DNA of 64,000 bases from an uncultured Tolumonas sp. GTDB lineage: Bacteria; Pseudomonadota; Gammaproteobacteria; Enterobacterales; Aeromonadaceae. A program made the translations under genes and the position numbers. The DNA lies in contig NZ_OY782757.1 of NCBI RefSeq assembly GCF_963678185.1, forward strand, positions 2,346,001-2,410,000, given 5' to 3'. The notes under the pieces were generated by a model. That model searched no databases. It saw only the letters and a program-made list of their open reading frames with translations, and was not told the DNA's origin. Numbering within the stretch: position 1 is the stretch's first letter; the number at the start of each line of letters is the position of its first letter. Positions 9,842 to 20,077 of this stretch are shown here, one piece after another.

Positions 9842-11728
9842 TTATTCTGCCGCTGACATGGTTTGCAGCATGGCACCTAAACCACTGTAACGTTCGGTCT
9901 GTTTCCGTACCATCAGGGCCAGCACTTCCGGTGTGGCAAACAGATCCAGCTGTTCACGGGCGCGCGTGATGCCGGTGTAGAGCAATTCGCGTGTCAGCAA
10001 CGGGTTCACGTCGGGCGGCAGCAGCAGCAGGGTGTGAGTAAACTCTGAGCCTTGCGATTTGTGCACCGTCATTGCCCACGCCGTGTCATGGGCTGGCAAA
10101 CGGCTGGGCAGAAAGCCGTGCGCTTTGCCATCAGGCAACACAAACCAGACCCGCAGCCGTTCGCCGTCGCTGGCGGCAATGCCGATATCGCCGTTATACA
10201 GGTTCAGCCCATAGTCGTTTTCGGTGATCATCACCGGCCGCCCAGCAAACCACTCGCCGCTCATCTGCAATTTAGCCTGCGCTTGCAAACGCTGGCCGAT
10301 GGCCTGATTCATGCCGTTAATGCCCCACGGCCCATCGTGTAACGCACACAACAGCCGGATCTGGTTGAACGCCTTCAACAAATCAATCGCATTATCAGAT
10401 GTAACGGGCGCAGCGAGCAGTGCCAAATAGGCGTGATAACCTTTGGCTGCCACACTGATGGCCATCTCGAGACGTTGTTCGTCACTGTGCAGGCGGATAT
10501 CGCGATAGTCTTGTGCCCACACGGCATGCGCCGCTTTCACGTCCCCGTTGTTCACCGCTTCCGCCAGTTTGCCGATGCCGGAATCGGCCGCAAAACGATA
10601 GCTTTTACGCAGCAGACAGAGACGATCGCGCAGCGGGTGCCCCGCAGGTTGCACGTAATTTTGCAGCTCGTAACCGGTGCGCTGTTGCAATTGTCGCGCT
10701 TGTTGTGAGCTTAACCCTTGCGCGACAAACTGGCAGATATCGCCCAGTACCGCACCCGCTTCCACCGATGCCAGCTGGTCTTTATCACCGAGTAAAATCA
10801 AGCGTGCCTGCGGCGGTAAGGCGACCAGCAAACGCGCCATCATCGGTAAATCGATCATCGAGGCTTCATCGACCACCAGCACGTCAAGCGGTAGCGGATT
10901 TTGCCCGTTATGCCGAAATTCCGGTAACCCGGGGATCACGCCGAGCAAACGGTGCAAAGTACTGGCTTGTGTCGGAATACCGGCCAGCCATGCTGCATTC
11001 ACCTGCCCGGCCAGCTCGGTTTTCGCTTTGGCGATCGATTCCGTCAGACGTGCCGCCGCTTTGCCGGTCGGTGCTGCCAGCCGGATCAACAACGGCTGTT
11101 CACTTTGCGCCACCAGCAGTGCCAGCAGTTTGGTCACGGTCGTCGTTTTCCCTGTGCCGGGGCCACCGGAGATCAGCGTAAAACGTCCGTCACAGGCAGT
11201 CGCTACGGCTACGGCTTGCCAATCAACGTCTGTTTGTGGCGTAAACAATTGGCGCAATTGCTGGGCCAGTTCAGGGGTATCAGCGCTCGTTGCGATTGGC
11301 AAACTGGCTTGTTGTAACCAACAGGCGACTTGCTGTTCAAAACGAAAATAGCGGCTGAGGTAAAGTCGTCCGGCAAATAAGGTCAGGGGTTGCCCCGCTT
11401 GCTCTTCAACCACCGATGGATCGCTGACCCGATGCACCAACGGGCTGCGCTCTAACAGGGTCGTCAACTCAGATACGCTGACCGCTGGTAAAGCGACCTC
11501 GGGTAACAACGCCTGCCACTGCGCCAGCCGTTCCGGCCACGTCGTCAAATCAAAACAGACATGACCCCGCCCCAGCTCTTGGCTGGTGATCGCCACCGCC
11601 AGCTGGATGCTGTCATTCGCATCCCAACGTGCCAATAGCTGCGCCAGTTGCACATCCAGATCGCGTAAGAGTCGGGCGTCCAATAATGCTTGCCACAGCG
11701 GAGTTAACACAAAAGAGGTGGTGGTCAT
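9842..11728 (-). CDS. recD: Exodeoxyribonuclease V alpha subunit (5'-3' helicase)
   Basis: RecD is the fast 5'-3' SF1B helicase of RecBCD, which processes double-strand DNA ends for recombination. The protein has 628 residues (E. coli 608). Walker A GGPGTGKT is at 188-195, and motif II appears as VVDEASMIDLPMM, motif III as ILLGDKDQLASVEAG, and motifs V/VI as AMTVHKSQGSEF and LLYTGITRAREQL. The start codon overlaps the recB stop by one base (TAATG), which indicates translational coupling. It is the last gene of the recC-recB-recD unit. Confidence 0.97.
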   Translation of the reverse strand: MTTTSFVLTPLWQALLDARLLRDLDVQLAQLLARWDANDSIQLAVAITSQELGRGHVCFDLTTWPERLAQWQALLPEVALPAVSVSELTTLLERSPLVHRVSDPSVVEEQAGQPLTLFAGRLYLSRYFRFEQQVACWLQQASLPIATSADTPELAQQLRQLFTPQTDVDWQAVAVATACDGRFTLISGGPGTGKTTTVTKLLALLVAQSEQPLLIRLAAPTGKAAARLTESIAKAKTELAGQVNAAWLAGIPTQASTLHRLLGVIPGLPEFRHNGQNPLPLDVLVVDEASMIDLPMMARLLVALPPQARLILLGDKDQLASVEAGAVLGDICQFVAQGLSSQQARQLQQRTGYELQNYVQPAGHPLRDRLCLLRKSYRFAADSGIGKLAEAVNNGDVKAAHAVWAQDYRDIRLHSDEQRLEMAISVAAKGYHAYLALLAAPVTSDNAIDLLKAFNQIRLLCALHDGPWGINGMNQAIGQRLQAQAKLQMSGEWFAGRPVMITENDYGLNLYNGDIGIAASDGERLRVWFVLPDGKAHGFLPSRLPAHDTAWAMTVHKSQGSEFTHTLLLLPPDVNPLLTRELLYTGITRAREQLDLFATPEVLALMVRKQTERYSGLGAMLQTMSAAE

Positions 11729-14700
11729 TACATGAGCTCCCCGTTGGTTACGGCCGCTTCGCCGGCAAATAAGGCATCTAACGCGTCGATATGGGCTTTG
11801 TCCGGTTTAGTCGCATACACGCCACTGCCCGCCTCACCGTTCATGCCGCGCAAAAACAGATAACAGACACCACCGATATGCTGGTCATAGTCATAATCGG
11901 GCAGACGGCAACGCAGATAACGATGTAACGCCAACGTATAAAGCTGATATTGCACATCATAACGATGCTCAATCATGGCTTGCGCCATCGCAGCTTGCTG
12001 ATAGGCCGCCGCATTATCACCAAGATAATTCGATTTATAATCGACCACGTAAAAACGGCCGTCGTGCTCAAACACCAAGTCGATAAAACCCTTCAGCATG
12101 CCCTGCACTTCATTAAATGCCAATGCCGGTGCTTGGGCGGAAAGTAGATCGCCTGCGGCCAGACAACGGTTAAGTGCGGGTGCAGAAAGCGCTGACAGCG
12201 GTAGCAAAAATTCCATCTCGCTTAAGCAATGCGCAGGGGTTAACTGTGCCAGCGACAAACCGGGGAATAGTTCACTGGTTAAGATCTGTGCCAGCCACTG
12301 TTCCAGTACCGGCAACCACGGCTCCGGCTGCCAATCGTGGCTCAGTTGCACACCTTGCAGATGCTGCACAATCCATTGCTGACGGGTGGCACCATCGGCA
12401 CCAAAATCGAGATCTTCCAATAAGCTATGTAGGAACGTACCGGCATGCGCACCACGCGGGAAACTAAATACATCAAAACGCGGCGCTAACGGTTCAGTAT
12501 CAGTAGTCGTCAACGGCGCAGCCGGTTTGGGTGTCGCAGAACCATGGCTGACCGTGAGTGCCGAATAGGAGGTCACCCGCCAGTTGCGCTCCAGCTGCCC
12601 GCTAAACTGCCGTGCTTGTGCCGCAGGTAATAGCGGTTTAACTTCCTGATACGGGTCAGTTGGAAAGGTTATTTCTGCTACTTCCGCCGCTAAATCATGA
12701 TTATTCTGTATCTGTAGCCACTGGCGGAATCGCTGCGTAAATGCCGTATCGCTATCGTTTTTCAGCAAATAATCCAGCGCCGCCGGACGATCATCTTTCG
12801 CCTTGGTTTTGCTGTTCGGCTTCAAATCCGCCAACCCCAGCCAAGTAACAAACACACCGCGCGTTAACGCCACATACAGCAGCCGCAGATCTTCCGCCAA
12901 ACGCTCTTCGGCCGCGTGATCCCACGCTGCCTCCGAACCGGACAGATCCAATCGCACGCCGCTCTCGGTGTGATAACGCGGTGTGTCGTTGCCGCGATAA
13001 GCACAGATAAACGGCAGCAACACCAACCCATATTGCAGCCCTTTCGATTTATGGATGGTGACGATCTGCACGCGCTGGCGCTCGGAATCGAGCCGCAGTT
13101 GCTGCTCGTCCGCATCACCATTCGGCTGCTGACAACGCTCCAATAACCAGCGCAGCAGCGCATGTTCACCGTTCAGCGCACTGGCGGCGGTTTGCAGCAA
13201 TTCGCCCAGATGCAGCACATCGGTCAGTTGGCGCTCACCATTCACTTCACCCAGTAAACGCTCCGGGATCTGATACCAGAACAGCCATTGGCGCAGCATC
13301 GGCAAAATGCCCCGTTGTCGCCATAATTCACCCGCCTGCCGGATACGCTCGACGGTCTGCTCCCACAAGGTTTCATCGTCATTCAGGTTGGCCAGTTGTC
13401 TCATCGTCCAGCCTTGCAGGCCGGTCGCCATCGCCGCACGAATTAACATCTCATCCTGCGGATTGAGGCAAGCTTCCAGTAGACGCGCTACATCGTGCGC
13501 TACCGGTTGTGCAAACACCGACTCTCGGTTGGAAAGATAGACGCTGGCAATGCCGCACTCGTGCAATGCTTGCTGCATCACGGCAGCTTCACGCCCGCTG
13601 CGCACCAGCACCGCAATATCATTAGGTCGTAACGTTTTACCATCCAGCATCGCCTGCTGCTTTTGTGCCGCCGTCAGCCACGCATGAATTTGCGCCGCCG
13701 CCGCCAGCGCCATACGTTGCTGATAAGCGGCACCACTGATTTCCCCTTCCAGCGGAAGGCAGCATTGCAATGCCGTTTGCGGCCGGCCTTCTAACACAAA
13801 ACCGGTCTCTTTGCCCTTGGCTTTCACCGTTTCAAACGGAATACTCTCTTGATAAATAAACGGGGCGTGGGAGTGAGCAAATAAGGCATTCACCGCACGC
13901 ACTAATTCATCGGTGGAACGGTAGTTGGTTTGCAGCGTGTAATGGGCGGCCACCTGCTGTTTCGCGGCGATGTAGGTAAAAATATCGGCACCACGGAACG
14001 CATAAATCGCCTGTTTCGGATCGCCGATCATGTAAAACCCGCACTCTGGGTTTTGCCCATACAGCGTGGAAAAGATCTGATATTGCAGCGGGTCGGTATC
14101 CTGAAACTCGTCGATCATGGCAACCGGATATTGTTCGCGAATGCGTTCCGCCAGCACAGCACCACGCTCGGAGCTTAATGCTCGTGCCAGATTGGCCAGC
14201 AGATCATCGAACGACAGCTGTTGCTGACGCTGTTTTTGTTGCTGCAAGCGCGCGCGCACTTGCGTCAGCGCATCAGCTATTACCACGTCGTCGATGTCGT
14301 TGGATTGCGCCAGCAGCGTTTCAATCTGATCAAACAACGGATGCGTTGGCACGGCGCCGGTTTTGGTTTTCGCGGCCAACACCGACGCGGAGAAATTTTC
14401 CAGCGCCTTGGGTAACTGATAACTTTTGAGCGGCGCATTGACCCACTCACTGACTTTATTCAGCCAGTTCGGCAGATTTTTTTTCGAATAACTCTGTTTA
14501 CTAACCCCCGATGCCGCAATCACAGCTTCAAGGCTGCCCACAGCCGCGAGCCATGCTTCTCGTAAACTATTTAACCGACCGATGATCGCCTGATGGCGTT
14601 CGGCCAAGGTCTCGCCGGTACGCGGCTGACATTGCAAACCCGCTAACGCCAGATGCGGACTGATGTCGCGCAACAATACATCCGGCCCTTTCCAGTGATC

Positions 14701-15246
14701 GAGCAGCGCTTGTGCCAGCAAGGTATCGGCCTGATAGGTAATGTGGCGCCAAAAATCGGCCACGGCCGAGGCGCGCAGGTTTTGCTCTTCAGTTAAAAAT
14801 TCATTATCAAACAGACTGCCCGATTCAAAGGCGTTTTGCGTCAGCATGCGCTGGCAAAAACCATGAATGGTGTAGATCGCCGCTTCATCCATCTGCCGCT
14901 CAGCAGTCAGCAGCTGGCGTAACGCCAGCGCTTTGTTCGGACATTCATCCAGCAAGCGTTGGATCAGCGGGTCTTTGCTAAAACCCGCCTCAATTGCCCG
15001 TCGCGTGTCACGGATCGCTTTTAAGATACGCTCGCGCAGCTCAGCCGTGGCCGCTTCGGTAAAAGTCACCACCAGAATGCGATCAACCAGCAGCGGCGTG
15101 CCAAACCCCGCCTCACCCGCACCATGCCCCAGCAACAAACGCAGATACAGCCCGGCAATGGTGTAGGTTTTACCGGTGCCGGCACTGGCCTCGATCAGGC
15201 GTAATCCACTGAGCGGGAAACTGAGAATATCCAGTGGCTTACTCAT
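11728..15246 (-). CDS. recB: Exodeoxyribonuclease V beta subunit (3'-5' helicase and nuclease)
   Basis: RecB supplies the 3'-5' SF1A helicase and the single nuclease active site of RecBCD. It has 1172 residues, close to E. coli RecB (1180). Walker A ASAGTGKT is at 20-27, motif II reads MIDEFQDTDPLQYQIF, then MIGDPKQAIYAFRGAD and VTIHKSKGLQYGLVLLPF. The C-terminal nuclease domain is intact: GFIDLVFEHDGRFYVVDYKS, with Asp1069 and Lys1071 in the catalytic D-x-K motif. It overlaps recC by 8 bp and recD by 1 bp. The protease gene ptrA, which separates recC and recB in E. coli, is absent here. Confidence 0.97.
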   Translation of the reverse strand: MSKPLDILSFPLSGLRLIEASAGTGKTYTIAGLYLRLLLGHGAGEAGFGTPLLVDRILVVTFTEAATAELRERILKAIRDTRRAIEAGFSKDPLIQRLLDECPNKALALRQLLTAERQMDEAAIYTIHGFCQRMLTQNAFESGSLFDNEFLTEEQNLRASAVADFWRHITYQADTLLAQALLDHWKGPDVLLRDISPHLALAGLQCQPRTGETLAERHQAIIGRLNSLREAWLAAVGSLEAVIAASGVSKQSYSKKNLPNWLNKVSEWVNAPLKSYQLPKALENFSASVLAAKTKTGAVPTHPLFDQIETLLAQSNDIDDVVIADALTQVRARLQQQKQRQQQLSFDDLLANLARALSSERGAVLAERIREQYPVAMIDEFQDTDPLQYQIFSTLYGQNPECGFYMIGDPKQAIYAFRGADIFTYIAAKQQVAAHYTLQTNYRSTDELVRAVNALFAHSHAPFIYQESIPFETVKAKGKETGFVLEGRPQTALQCCLPLEGEISGAAYQQRMALAAAAQIHAWLTAAQKQQAMLDGKTLRPNDIAVLVRSGREAAVMQQALHECGIASVYLSNRESVFAQPVAHDVARLLEACLNPQDEMLIRAAMATGLQGWTMRQLANLNDDETLWEQTVERIRQAGELWRQRGILPMLRQWLFWYQIPERLLGEVNGERQLTDVLHLGELLQTAASALNGEHALLRWLLERCQQPNGDADEQQLRLDSERQRVQIVTIHKSKGLQYGLVLLPFICAYRGNDTPRYHTESGVRLDLSGSEAAWDHAAEERLAEDLRLLYVALTRGVFVTWLGLADLKPNSKTKAKDDRPAALDYLLKNDSDTAFTQRFRQWLQIQNNHDLAAEVAEITFPTDPYQEVKPLLPAAQARQFSGQLERNWRVTSYSALTVSHGSATPKPAAPLTTTDTEPLAPRFDVFSFPRGAHAGTFLHSLLEDLDFGADGATRQQWIVQHLQGVQLSHDWQPEPWLPVLEQWLAQILTSELFPGLSLAQLTPAHCLSEMEFLLPLSALSAPALNRCLAAGDLLSAQAPALAFNEVQGMLKGFIDLVFEHDGRFYVVDYKSNYLGDNAAAYQQAAMAQAMIEHRYDVQYQLYTLALHRYLRCRLPDYDYDQHIGGVCYLFLRGMNGEAGSGVYATKPDKAHIDALDALFAGEAAVTNGELM

Positions 15247-18200
15247 GGTCTGCCTCCTGCAAGTGCTGGCGTAATGGCAGCAATAATTTTACCGCCCACG
15301 TTTGTATCTGTGGCCAATGCTCCTCGGCTAACTCCGGGAAACAGCGCGCTAGGTAAGTGTCTTGGCCTTCACCGATCACAAAAAAGTCATCGCCCTGGTA
15401 AGTTTTTAACGCAGGTTCGCGTGCCTGTAACTGCTGCGCTTCATCACCCAGTTCGCCACTTTCGGTCAGGGCTTTTTCCAGCCACACCCACGCCGTGTTT
15501 ATCGGCAAACAGAGCGGGCGCTGCATGCCAGCCAGAAATGCCGCCCACCACAATTGCAGTTTTGCTCGCGCATCATCGACACTGAGCACCTCAAGTGTCC
15601 ACTCGCCTAAGTTGCCGTTATCCAAGGCCAGCAACTGCGTGGGTTTAGTCAGTTTTCCTGCGGCTGACAACGCCAAATGTTCCAACCAGATCGCCACCAG
15701 CCAGCTTGCTTTGAGTTTACTCACCCGATGCCGCACCAATTGCCCGTGATAAACATCACCGACACTGCCCAGCAACTGCCAGTGATTAAAATCCAGATGG
15801 AAGGTCTCGCGCTGCGCATTTTCCAGCGGCCATGCTTGCATCGCCATGACCAATGGCATGAGATTATTGGCATCGCCCTGCAATGCCAGCTTGCCAAACT
15901 CCCCATCGGGCAACTGCCCTTCGGCCAGCAAGCGCGGCTGCCAAACCGCCTCGGCCACACCAAGGCGCTGATAACGCAACAGCCGCTCTCGTAGCTGATA
16001 TTGTTGTAATTTATCTAACCAAAACGGTTCGTTATCTTCTAGCGCCGCTTCACGTTCCAAAAACTGTACGCGCAGGCGACGGCGGAAAAAGCCAGCGACG
16101 GGGTTGCGGAAAAAACGCAGCCAATCGGCCAATTCTATTTCGGGTTTATGTTTGGCGAGATCAAGCTCATCGGGTAATGGCAGCTCACCAGCAAAAAAAA
16201 CAGCGTTCCCCGTAGGCGTCAGCGCCGGCAGCCAATCGGCGGCATAACTGAACAGACGAGCTCCCGCCGCTTGCGCATCCGGTGCAAAATAGCGCGCATC
16301 GTAAGGTACCAGCGGATGCTCGGTCAGCAGATGCGCCAGTAATGACGTCTCTTGTTCCGCTTCGTCACACTCGCAGGCCGCTGCCAGACAAAATGCGCGC
16401 TGGCAATACTCCTGCAATTCGGTGACGAGCACCGATGGCATCAGATGCCGATTGTCGGTGGCGCTGTGCGACACATACGAGATATAGAGCTGTTCCTGGG
16501 CTGCAAGCATGGCCTCTAAAAACAGATAACGGTCGTCTTCGCGGCGCGAACGATCGCCTTTGCGTGGCTGGTTGGCCATCAAATCAAAACCCAGCGGCGG
16601 CATGCTACGCGGATACAAGCCATCGTTCATGCCGAGCAGACACACCACTTTAAAGGGGATCGCACGCATCGGCATCAGGGTGCAAAAGTTGACCCGTCCG
16701 GCGAGGAATTGCTGCCCGCCCCGCACTGCATTCAACTCACTTTGCAGATGGTCATGGAATACGGTCAACGGCAGTGGCGCCTGATAATTCATCTGCGACA
16801 GCCGTTGCTGCCAGCTTTGCACCGTTGAACGGATCAGGCTCAGTGCCGTTGCATCGTCGTCATCCAACTGCTCTTCCGGCAGGTAAAAATCAAGCAACAA
16901 CCGATCGACCAGATTCTGCCACTCAGTGATCGGCCGAGCCGTTTCCAGCGTGTCACGCAGCGCCAGCACCTGGCTGATAAACCGTGCCAGCTGACCGAGT
17001 TTCACCGCATTTTGCCCTTCAATCGCGGTGTACGGTGCGACATCAGCAAACAGGGTTTCGTTGCCACTGGCAAAGCCGAGCAGCATCCGCTCCAACCCAA
17101 ACGACCAGGTATGCCGCTCACGCGGTGGCAACTCGAAACGATCGCCATCGGCTGGTGCTAACCCCCAGCGCACGCCCGACTCCAGCGCCCAACGGCGCAG
17201 CGTGGTCAGGTCACTTTCCGCCAGCCCGAAGCGTTTGAGCAGTGCCGGTACCGCCAACAACTCCAGCAACTCGGTCGCGGTACAGCGTAAACTCGGTAGC
17301 GATAACAAGATCAGGAAACTTTGTAATAACGGATTTTCCTGCGTTGCCGAACGATCAGAAATCGAAAATGGAATATAACGTTCGCCAGCGGCACTACCGA
17401 ACACGGCTTGGATATAGGGGCCGTAGCGGTTGATATCTGCCACCATCACCACGACATCTTTCGGCGTCAGGTTTGAGTCAGCGCCAAAGCGTTGCAGCAG
17501 TTGGTCGTGCAGCACTTCCACTTCCCGCAATGGGCTGTGACAACCATGCAGCACCAGTGAGCGGTCTTCCGCTGTGATCTGACGTTTTGGTTTGATGCGC
17601 GTGCCATCTTGCAGTTCCAGCAGATCTTGCTGCACCAGATGCAACAGACTATCGCTGTTGATCTCGGCAAAAGCATCAATTTCAGCGGCACTGATTTCCG
17701 CCAGTAACGCCAGATAATCACGCCCCTGTTTACCCAGCGACACCAATAACGGGTTGCCCTGCTGCTCGCCGTCATCGCTGAACAAGCGCGCTAATTCGGT
17801 CTCAGGTAATAGCGGCTGCTGCAATTCCGCCTGTTGCCAACGTTCACGACGCTGCGCCAGCAAGTTATTCAGCACCCGCCGGTTGAGCTGATTCTCTTCC
17901 TGCAGATCGCCCCAGTAATAGCGGCACGGATTGGTGAGCAGCAGATGCACCTCACAATGCTCGCCCAGCGCCATCAGCGCTTCCAGATAATGCGGCGGCA
18001 ATGATGAGATACCAAACACAAACAATCGCTGCGGCAACACCGCGTTCGGTTTACCGGCTTTCAGCGTGTTGATAAAACTAGAGAATAAGTTAACCCGATG
18101 CAGATGACTGGCTTGCTGTTCGGTCAGCGCGACTAATTTACGCCACAACACCGGCTGCCACGGTTGCGCTTCTGCGCCCAGTGCGCCGCCTTGCTCCCAA

Positions 18201-18643
18201 TCGACAATCCAGTCCGGCCGATAGACCAGATATTGGTCGAACAAGTCGGCGATGCGCTGACACAGCTGATAACAACGCCGACCATCGTCGTCTTGCGCCA
18301 GATAACCGGCCAATGGGGCAAACAGTTCATCCGCCATGCATTGTGGTAACAACTGCATCAGTCGCCACAACATCGCCGGTTTGGTGTACGGATTTTCTTT
18401 CGGTACTTCCGGCAGCACCTGATGAAACATCTGCCAGATAAAACTCGATGGCAGTGGAAACACGATATTCGCCGCCACACCCAGATCTTGTGCCAGTGTT
18501 TGTTTCAGCCACTGCGCCATGCCGGGGCTTTGCACCAGAATAGTTTCTGCCGCCAATGCGGGTTGCAGCGGTGACAATTGAATGAGATGTGCCAACAGAC
18601 TTTTTAAAACATCCAGCTGATTGGAGTGATAAACCCTGAACAT
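15239..18643 (-). CDS. recC: Exodeoxyribonuclease V gamma subunit (Chi recognition)
   Basis: RecC splits the duplex, holds the strands and scans for Chi through an inactive helicase-like fold. About 1134 residues are encoded with the start chosen here (E. coli RecC 1122). The opening MFRVYHSNQLDVL lines up with the E. coli N-terminus MLRVYHSN. The frame is open upstream to a TTG at 18667, but the ATG at 18643 fits the family better and has AGGT about 10 nt before it. Other recognisable blocks are ILVQSPGMAQWLKQTLA, FPLPSSFIWQMFHQVLPE and RVNFCTLMPMRAIPFKVV. It is the first gene of the recCBD operon. The roughly 300 bp between it and the divergent transpeptidase gene must hold both promoters; I see no stronger feature there. 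Confidence 0.96.
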   Translation of the reverse strand: MFRVYHSNQLDVLKSLLAHLIQLSPLQPALAAETILVQSPGMAQWLKQTLAQDLGVAANIVFPLPSSFIWQMFHQVLPEVPKENPYTKPAMLWRLMQLLPQCMADELFAPLAGYLAQDDDGRRCYQLCQRIADLFDQYLVYRPDWIVDWEQGGALGAEAQPWQPVLWRKLVALTEQQASHLHRVNLFSSFINTLKAGKPNAVLPQRLFVFGISSLPPHYLEALMALGEHCEVHLLLTNPCRYYWGDLQEENQLNRRVLNNLLAQRRERWQQAELQQPLLPETELARLFSDDGEQQGNPLLVSLGKQGRDYLALLAEISAAEIDAFAEINSDSLLHLVQQDLLELQDGTRIKPKRQITAEDRSLVLHGCHSPLREVEVLHDQLLQRFGADSNLTPKDVVVMVADINRYGPYIQAVFGSAAGERYIPFSISDRSATQENPLLQSFLILLSLPSLRCTATELLELLAVPALLKRFGLAESDLTTLRRWALESGVRWGLAPADGDRFELPPRERHTWSFGLERMLLGFASGNETLFADVAPYTAIEGQNAVKLGQLARFISQVLALRDTLETARPITEWQNLVDRLLLDFYLPEEQLDDDDATALSLIRSTVQSWQQRLSQMNYQAPLPLTVFHDHLQSELNAVRGGQQFLAGRVNFCTLMPMRAIPFKVVCLLGMNDGLYPRSMPPLGFDLMANQPRKGDRSRREDDRYLFLEAMLAAQEQLYISYVSHSATDNRHLMPSVLVTELQEYCQRAFCLAAACECDEAEQETSLLAHLLTEHPLVPYDARYFAPDAQAAGARLFSYAADWLPALTPTGNAVFFAGELPLPDELDLAKHKPEIELADWLRFFRNPVAGFFRRRLRVQFLEREAALEDNEPFWLDKLQQYQLRERLLRYQRLGVAEAVWQPRLLAEGQLPDGEFGKLALQGDANNLMPLVMAMQAWPLENAQRETFHLDFNHWQLLGSVGDVYHGQLVRHRVSKLKASWLVAIWLEHLALSAAGKLTKPTQLLALDNGNLGEWTLEVLSVDDARAKLQLWWAAFLAGMQRPLCLPINTAWVWLEKALTESGELGDEAQQLQAREPALKTYQGDDFFVIGEGQDTYLARCFPELAEEHWPQIQTWAVKLLLPLRQHLQEADHE

Positions 18644-18939
18644 GCCCGTTACCTGTGTCTGAGCCAATCTTTCGATAATAGAGGAAAGCGACCGCTCATC
18701 ACTATTCGTTTGGGCACAATCTTCGGAAAAATCGATTATTTAGCCAGTCAACAATCCGGTAGCATGACTTTTTGCAGTGATTTGCATCATAAAGTTGAAA
18801 TATTACGCAGACAGGGCAAAAATGCGCATCTTGGTCACACCCTCACTCTGACCAATAACCTGAGCATGTAAAAAACAAAACCGATAAATAGCCAAACTAA
18901 CTCAATTAGCTTGAATCAAGTAACAATTACAGGACCCCT

Positions 18940-19872
18940 ATGAACATCATGCGCAATGCCATGCCGGCTCTGCTGTGTGGTCTGACCCTGACCAGCCTGT
19001 CAGCGTCGGCCGTCGAATACCCGTTGCCAGCAGCAAACAGCCGCTTAGTTGGCCAGAATATTGAGTATGTTGTCCCAGCCGACAGCAAACAGCCTCTGGA
19101 AGCAATCGCAGCCAAATATCAGATCGGCCTGAGTGGCATGATGGAAGCCAACCATGGTGTTGATCCTTACCTGCCAAAACCAGGCAGCACACTGATCATT
19201 CCACAACAGCTGATCCTGCCGGATACCCCGCATGAAGGCGTTGTCATCAACGTGGCAGAAATGCGTCTGTATTATTATCCAAAAGGCAAAAAAACCGTCG
19301 AAGTGCTACCCGTCGGTATTGGTCAGCTGGGTAAAGACACGCCGGAAAACTGGGTAACCTCAGTGCAACGGAAACAAGCCAACCCAACCTGGACCCCAAC
19401 CGCGAAAGTGCATAAAGAATATGCCGCTATGGGTGAACCGTTGCCTGCAGTCGTTCCTGCTGGCCCAGAAAACCCAATGGGTCTGTTCGCATTGTATGTC
19501 GGTAACCTGTACGCCATTCACGGCACCAACGCCAGCTTTGGTATCGGTCTGCGTGTCAGTCACGGTTGTATTCGTCTGCGCAATGACGATATCAAGCACC
19601 TGTTCAGCGTCGTGCCTGTCGGTACTCGCGTACAATTCATCAATCAACCAGTGAAAGCCACCCAAGAGCCGGATGGTCGCCGTTATCTGGAAGTGCATGA
19701 ACCACTGTCACGCACCATGGAAGAGCTGAACTCAACCGAACAGGCGTCATTACCAATGACTGCAGGTATCGGCCACTTCATTGCGAAAGCTGATACTGAT
19801 TCACATGTGGTTAAGCAAATACTGGAAGACCGCACTGGTTTACCAACGCAGATCAATCCGCAAGCAAACTAA
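18940..19872 (+). CDS. L,D-transpeptidase, ErfK/YbiS/YnhG family, periplasmic
   Basis: A 310-residue secreted enzyme with a signal peptide of about 24 residues (cleavage near SASAVEYPL). A LysM-like stretch at about 45-90 ([17 protein letters not shown]) precedes the YkuD catalytic domain. The catalytic motif is complete: HGTN, then [14 protein letters not shown] with the active-site cysteine. In E. coli, relatives of this size either join Lpp to meso-diaminopimelate in peptidoglycan (LdtA/B/C) or make 3-3 cross-links (LdtD/E). Its convergent neighbour is lpp, an arrangement reminiscent of lpp next to ynhG (ldtE) in E. coli, so Lpp anchoring or 3-3 cross-linking are both possible. A terminator follows the gene. 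Confidence 0.92.
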   Translation: MNIMRNAMPALLCGLTLTSLSASAVEYPLPAANSRLVGQNIEYVVPADSKQPLEAIAAKYQIGLSGMMEANHGVDPYLPKPGSTLIIPQQLILPDTPHEGVVINVAEMRLYYYPKGKKTVEVLPVGIGQLGKDTPENWVTSVQRKQANPTWTPTAKVHKEYAAMGEPLPAVVPAGPENPMGLFALYVGNLYAIHGTNASFGIGLRVSHGCIRLRNDDIKHLFSVVPVGTRVQFINQPVKATQEPDGRRYLEVHEPLSRTMEELNSTEQASLPMTAGIGHFIAKADTDSHVVKQILEDRTGLPTQINPQAN

Positions 19873-19890
19873 TTGCCGCGAATTGCATTC

Positions 19891-19916
19891 AAACCTCGCT
19901 GCGGCGGGGTTTTTTT
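19891..19916 (+). terminator. Intrinsic terminator of the L,D-transpeptidase gene
   Basis: CCTCGC and GCGGGG pair around a TGCG loop (19894-19909), extended by A/T pairs and followed by seven T. It starts 18 bp after the stop codon. Confidence 0.85.
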
Positions 19917-20016
19917 ATATCTGGAAAAAATGAGATACCACGATGACAGATAAAATCGGCAGATAAATGGGAGAGAAAAACAGAGAGAGAATTAGGAAAT
20001 GAAATTATCAGCGGCC

Positions 20017-20053
20017 CAAAAATGATGAGGCACCGCAAAAGCAGTGCCACATC
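20017..20053 (-). terminator. Intrinsic terminator of lpp
   Basis: On the minus strand GATGTGGCAC pairs with GTGCCTCATC with one mismatch, and the sequence continues ATTTTTGG. It lies 24 bp beyond the lpp stop codon, as expected for a short, highly expressed monocistronic gene. Confidence 0.8.
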
Positions 20054-20077
20054 AGAGGGTTCATCACCAAGAAATAA

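Noticed and set aside
10513..11351. Two open frames above 220 codons on the plus strand opposite recD
   Set aside because: They are shadows of the GC-rich recD coding sequence; composition is Ala/Arg/Pro/Cys-biased and no domain is visible.
18626..18871. 81-codon open frame on the plus strand between recC and the transpeptidase gene
   Set aside because: It overlaps the recC start and its promoter region, has no ribosome site and shows no motif.
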